Both the position numbers and the translations under genes were made by a program. A DNA stretch of 9,909 nucleotides from Alphaproteobacteria bacterium UBA2723 (GTDB lineage Bacteria > Pseudomonadota > Alphaproteobacteria > RF32 > CAG-239). Each line of letters opens with the position of its first letter. Position 1 is the stretch's first letter. Below the pieces are notes generated by a model, which worked only from the letters and a program-made list of their open reading frames with translations, was not told where the DNA came from and ran no database searches. The stretch spans positions 6,129-16,037 of the forward strand of contig DEKL01000108.1 in NCBI GenBank assembly GCA_002353835.1, written 5' to 3'. Shown piece after piece: positions 6,646-9,909 of this stretch.

Positions 6646-6650
6646 GGGAG
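6646..6650 (+). promoter_or_regulatory. Shine-Dalgarno GGGAG supporting a TTG start for opgH
   Basis: GGGAG is seven bases before the TTG at 6658. The alternative in-frame ATG at 6694 has only a weak purine run (AAAAAGAA) ahead of it. Confidence 0.55.
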
Positions 6651-6657
6651 AGTTGTT

Positions 6658-8688
6658 TTGTTTAAGACACGTTTGATAACAGAAAAAGAAATTATGTGGC
6701 GCCGGATTATCATTTTCGGTTTGGTGTTTTTGACCACTGCCTATTTGACCTTTAAATGGACACTTTTTATGCCCAGTAAATCCTCCATGTCCGTTAAGGT
6801 CATTCTGACGCTGCTCTATATGCTGACAACGGCATGGATTACGATGTTTTTCTGGTCCAGTATTTTTGGCTTTTTTGAATTGCTGTTTCGTAAAAATCAA
6901 GCCGGTTTAAAATGGCCGGAAAAAAATATGACATTAACAACCAAGACTGCTGTTTTAATGCCCATATATAATGAAGATCCGGAAAAAGTTTTTGCTAATG
7001 TGGTGGCTATCGCTCAAACGATAGAACAGGCCGGTCAGGGGAAGGCGTATGATTTTTATGTTTTAAGTGATACCAATAAGCCTAAAATTTGGGTTGAAGA
7101 AGAGAATACGTGGATAAACGCACGAAAGCTTATGCCGAAAGGAAGCAATTTATATTATCGCAGGCGCTCAATCAATGTGGCGCGTAAAAGCGGAAATATA
7201 GAGGACTTTTGCCATAAATGGGGCTCTTTATATGACTATATGGTGGTCTTGGATGCAGACAGTTTGTTGGTCGGTGAGACAATTATTAAAATGTCGCAGT
7301 TGATGGAAATTAACGAAAACGCGGGAATTATCCAAGTGCCGCCTGTGTGCATCAACAGCAGGTCCTTATTTTCCCGTATTCAGCAATATGCCGGCAAAGT
7401 TTATGGTCCCATTGTTGCTGCGGGTTCTTGTTATTGGCAGGTTCATGACAGTAATTATTGGGGGCATAATGCCATCATCAGGGTACAGGCTTTTATAAAT
7501 TGTTGCGGTTTGCCGGTATTAAAAGGTCCGAAACCGTTTGGCGGGTATATTCTGAGCCATGATTTTGTGGAGGCAGCGCTCATACGGCGCGGCGGTTGGT
7601 ACACGTGGTTAGTACCGGAATTGTCCGGAAGTTATGAAGAATGCCCGCCGAGTATGTTGGATTTTACCATTAGAGACAGAAGATGGTGTCAGGGAAATAT
7701 GCAACATTTGAAGATTTTGTTTTCCCGCCATATTCATCACATCAGTCGTGTCCATTTCACGATAGGAATTATGTCCTATCTGTCTTCTTTGTTATGGTTT
7801 TTGTTTTTGATTTCGGGTATGTTTGTGGCATTGGGCAGAATCTATTTTCCGCCCGAATATTTCCCTACCGAAGAAACGTTATTTCCGAACTGGCCGATTT
7901 TTAATAAAATGGGAACCATAATATTGTTTGCTATCTCAATGTTTATGCTGGTTTTTCCTAAATTTTTAGGCTTAATCATCTATATTAAAAACTATAAATC
8001 AAAAGATATCGGCGGATTTTTTGGCGCAATTAAAAGTTTTGTTTTTGAAATTTTATTTTCAACATTGATTGCGCCGGTGATGATGGTTTCACAAACTAAA
8101 ATTGTTTGGGAGATATTTTCCGGCCATGATTCCGGTTGGAGCACGCAAAATCGTGACGGACATACGCAATGGAAGACCGCTTTTAAGAAATACTGCGGTC
8201 ATACTTTGTTGGGAATTTTCGCATCAGTTGTTGTGTATTATGAGTTGAACCCGCTTTTTTATTGGATATTACCCATTACCGTCGGTTTAATTTTTTCAAT
8301 ACCCATAGTGGCTTTATCTTCTTATGAAAAAATAGGCTTGGCTTCACTGAAGCGGAAGTGGTTTGTCATTCCTGAAGAAATTAATATTCCGAGAGTGGCA
8401 AGTCTGTCTAAAAGGATTTATTCCGTTCTTAAAAAAGATAAAAAAACTCAGGGGGTCTTAGAGCTGATTAAAGACAGCTATTTGCTTGAAATCCATACTT
8501 TTATGTTAAAGACAAACGGGCCGGCTCCCGAGTTTGGCAGAAGTGTGCAAAATGAGGCGCGCATAAAGTTGCATAATTTCATACATTACGGAAAAATCCC
8601 TGATTTTACGCCGGATGAAGAAATTTCCCTGCTTTATGATTCTGATATTCTGCATGAAGCTCATACAATGCATTTTATATACGGCTAA
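6658..8688 (+). CDS. opgH: Glucan biosynthesis glucosyltransferase H, OpgH (MdoH)
   Basis: This 676-residue membrane glycosyltransferase builds and moves the beta-1,2-glucan backbone from UDP-glucose across the inner membrane. Two membrane segments lie at about residues 15-33 and 47-76. The cytoplasmic GT2 domain follows with TAVLMPIYNEDPEKV (97-111), LSDTN (136-140), VVLDADSLL (196-204, the metal-binding DxD), LSHDFVEAALIRRGGW (299-314) and RDRRWCQGN (339-347, the QxxRW-type motif). These are all typical of OpgH. Further membrane segments are at about 370-394, 417-445, 460-478 and 515-555. E. coli OpgH has 847 residues. The long cytoplasmic N-terminus that binds FtsZ there is missing here, because the first membrane segment begins about 15 residues in. 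A TTG start with a good Shine-Dalgarno is chosen, and ATG 6694 would remove 12 residues without losing a domain. It works with OpgG, two genes upstream in the same operon. Confidence 0.95.
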   Translation: MFKTRLITEKEIMWRRIIIFGLVFLTTAYLTFKWTLFMPSKSSMSVKVILTLLYMLTTAWITMFFWSSIFGFFELLFRKNQAGLKWPEKNMTLTTKTAVLMPIYNEDPEKVFANVVAIAQTIEQAGQGKAYDFYVLSDTNKPKIWVEEENTWINARKLMPKGSNLYYRRRSINVARKSGNIEDFCHKWGSLYDYMVVLDADSLLVGETIIKMSQLMEINENAGIIQVPPVCINSRSLFSRIQQYAGKVYGPIVAAGSCYWQVHDSNYWGHNAIIRVQAFINCCGLPVLKGPKPFGGYILSHDFVEAALIRRGGWYTWLVPELSGSYEECPPSMLDFTIRDRRWCQGNMQHLKILFSRHIHHISRVHFTIGIMSYLSSLLWFLFLISGMFVALGRIYFPPEYFPTEETLFPNWPIFNKMGTIILFAISMFMLVFPKFLGLIIYIKNYKSKDIGGFFGAIKSFVFEILFSTLIAPVMMVSQTKIVWEIFSGHDSGWSTQNRDGHTQWKTAFKKYCGHTLLGIFASVVVYYELNPLFYWILPITVGLIFSIPIVALSSYEKIGLASLKRKWFVIPEEINIPRVASLSKRIYSVLKKDKKTQGVLELIKDSYLLEIHTFMLKTNGPAPEFGRSVQNEARIKLHNFIHYGKIPDFTPDEEISLLYDSDILHEAHTMHFIYG

Positions 8689-8725
8689 AGTTGTCAACAA
8701 GTGCGGTATAAATAGCAAAAAACGG

Positions 8726-8758
8726 TTGAAGAAAACCGGGGAAGCCTTATATTATAAG
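8726..8758 (+). promoter_or_regulatory. Possible promoter with palindromic -10 upstream of the hydrolase gene
   Basis: TTGAAG (8726-8731) and TATATT (8748-8753) are 16 bases apart. The -10 lies inside CTTATA-T-TATAAG (8746-8758), a perfect 6-bp palindrome. A 95-bp gap separates opgH from the hydrolase, so a separate promoter is plausible. I see no T-tract terminator after opgH, so read-through is also possible. Confidence 0.35.
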
Positions 8759-8783
8759 CAGTTAATTTATAGGGAGAAAAGAA

Positions 8784-9830
8784 ATGAATATGCGGACTTT
8801 TTATGCTTTATCCGTGGCAACTTTGGGGTTGGTGTTTGCGCAACCGGAACGTGTAATAGCACAAGAGAGCGAAAACAACAATCTTTGGGATAAGGTGTTT
8901 GCTCAATCAGAGCTGGTGGAGGTTAAAAAAGTAAGGTTTAAGAACCGGTTTGGGATTGAGCTGGTCGGCGATTTATACGAGCCGAAAAATAAACCGGAAG
9001 GAAAGATGCAGGCAATTGCCGTTTCCGGTCCGTTCGGGGCGGTGAAAGAGCAATCTTCCGGACTTTATGCGCAGACACTTGCTGAGCGTGGTTTCGTGAC
9101 ATTGGCATTTGACCCGTCATTTACCGGCGAGTCCGGCGGTAACGCACGTAATGTTGCATCCCCTGATATCAATACTGATGACTTTTCGGCCGCAGTTGAT
9201 TATTTGACCACTTTGCCGGAAGTTGATGAAAACAAAATCGGCATTGTCGGTATCTGCGGCTGGGGCGGTTTTGCCCTAAATGCCGCGGCGCAAGACACGC
9301 GCATTAAAGCAACCGTTACATCTACAATGTATGATATGACCAGAGTAACGGCGCACGGCTATAATGACAGCATGTCTGCCGAAGATTTGTATAAAATGCG
9401 CGAAGATTTGAATAATCAACGTACCAAAGAAGCACAAGGAGCACCGATTGCCGGTGCACCGGGGTTGCCGGATAAATTAACCGGTGAAGAGCCGCAGTTT
9501 GTTCAAGACTATTTCAACTATTACAAAACAGAAATCGGTTTTCATCCGCGTTCTATCAATTCAAACGGACATTGGAACGTCACCTCGGCACTTTCTTTAA
9601 TAACTCAACCGATTTTAGCTTATGCCGATACCATTAAATCTCCGGTATTGATGATTCATGGGGAAAAAGCGCACAGTCGCTATTTTTCGGAAGATGCATT
9701 TAAGAAATTGACCGGAGATAATAAGGAATTGATGATTATTCCTAATGCTAACCATACGGATTTGTACTACAAAACAGATGTGATTCCGTTTGATAAAATA
9801 GAACAGTTTTTTAAGACTAACTTAAAATAG
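8784..9830 (+). CDS. Secreted alpha/beta hydrolase with cysteine at the nucleophile elbow
   Basis: This 348-residue protein carries an N-terminal Sec signal (MNMRTFYALSVATLGLVFA...) with a likely cleavage near VIA-QES (residues 24-26), so it should act in the periplasm. The fold is an alpha/beta hydrolase of the COG1073/YcjY-like group: AIAVSGPFGAVKEQ (77-90, oxyanion-hole region), FVTLAFDPSFTGESGG (104-119), IGIVGICGWGGFALNAA (152-168), VLMIHGEKAHSRYFSEDAF (288-306) and IIPNANHTDLY (318-328). His324 is the likely catalytic histidine. The usual G-x-S-x-G nucleophile is G-I-C-G-W here, so Cys158 would be the nucleophile, as in dienelactone hydrolases. Substrate is unknown. AGGGAG at 8771-8776 supports the start, and a flavodoxin-fold reductase gene begins eight bases after the stop, so the two are likely one transcription unit. 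Confidence 0.88.
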   Translation: MNMRTFYALSVATLGLVFAQPERVIAQESENNNLWDKVFAQSELVEVKKVRFKNRFGIELVGDLYEPKNKPEGKMQAIAVSGPFGAVKEQSSGLYAQTLAERGFVTLAFDPSFTGESGGNARNVASPDINTDDFSAAVDYLTTLPEVDENKIGIVGICGWGGFALNAAAQDTRIKATVTSTMYDMTRVTAHGYNDSMSAEDLYKMREDLNNQRTKEAQGAPIAGAPGLPDKLTGEEPQFVQDYFNYYKTEIGFHPRSINSNGHWNVTSALSLITQPILAYADTIKSPVLMIHGEKAHSRYFSEDAFKKLTGDNKELMIIPNANHTDLYYKTDVIPFDKIEQFFKTNLK

Positions 9831-9838
9831 AGGGAAAA

Positions 9839-9909
9839 ATGAAAAAAGTATTGATTGTTTCTTCAAGCTTGCGGGGCGGAAGTAATTCCGAGATTTTGGC
9901 GCACGAGGC
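9839..9909 (+). CDS. Flavodoxin-fold NAD(P)H/FMN reductase, 5' end only
   Basis: Only 23 complete codons are in the window, with AGGGAA (9831-9836) as the ribosome site. The translation MKKVLIVSSSLRGGSNSEIL is the first beta strand and the FMN phosphate-binding loop (S-x-x-x-G-x-S-N) of NADPH-dependent FMN reductase / iron-sulfur flavoprotein-type proteins. Family members transfer electrons from NAD(P)H to flavin and onward to quinones, metals or aromatic compounds. It is the second flavodoxin-fold gene in this window but is only distantly related to the one at 3917-4480 by its start. It lies eight bases after the alpha/beta hydrolase gene, so the two probably act together. The rest lies beyond the right edge. 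Confidence 0.75.
   Translation, partial: MKKVLIVSSSLRGGSNSEILAHE

Noticed and set aside
6631..6900. 89-codon minus-strand frame over the opgH start
   Set aside because: It is antisense to the first membrane segments of OpgH, with a composition (Lys/Gln/His/Asn) typical of complemented hydrophobic codons.
8723..8738. CGGTT / AACCG hairpin after opgH as a Rho-independent terminator
   Set aside because: The stem is only 5 bp and is followed by GGGGAAGCC rather than a T tract.

Overview
The window looks like a piece of an AT-rich, Gram-negative chromosome. A pair of osmoregulated periplasmic glucan (OPG) genes, opgG and opgH, points to Proteobacteria. The low G+C, the compact operons and the mix of gene families would suit an uncultured host-associated (for example gut) alphaproteobacterium, but that placement is inference. 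TGA is used as a normal stop here (for example at the ends of the GT2 gene and the NTF2-like gene), so the genetic code appears standard.

Left region (1-2768, + strand): the end of a surface-polysaccharide cluster. It holds the C-terminal part of a GT11-like fucosyltransferase, a DegT/FdtB-type PLP sugar aminotransferase and a family 2 glycosyltransferase. The genes are 10 bp apart or overlapping and were probably transcribed together. They would make and transfer an amino-deoxysugar and other sugars onto an O-antigen or capsule-type glycan. The GT11-like frame carries an in-frame TGA at the first bases of the window and lacks the usual SFSWW-type motif.

Middle region (2837-4480): a leftward SnoaL/NTF2-like gene is divergent from a two-gene metal-resistance operon. 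That operon encodes a 65-residue metallothionein-like protein with 19 cysteines and a CsoR-family repressor with the Cys36/His61/Cys65 copper(I) triad. Its promoter contains a perfect 12-bp inverted repeat around a GGGGG core, a strong candidate for the CsoR operator. A leftward flavodoxin-fold NAD(P)H oxidoreductase converges on csoR.

Right region (4689-9909, + strand): opgG, a 132-residue protein of unknown function and opgH are tightly packed. OpgH polymerises and exports beta-1,2-linked glucan and OpgG processes it in the periplasm. The unknown gene overlaps the end of opgG and has its own Shine-Dalgarno inside opgG. A secreted alpha/beta hydrolase with a cysteine at the nucleophile elbow follows, then the first 23 codons of a second flavodoxin-fold reductase cut by the window end.

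The best candidates for something less described are the self-contained metallothionein-CsoR cassette and the extra gene between opgG and opgH. I saw no tRNA, rRNA, CRISPR array or insertion sequence, and no gene-free stretch longer than about 210 bases.
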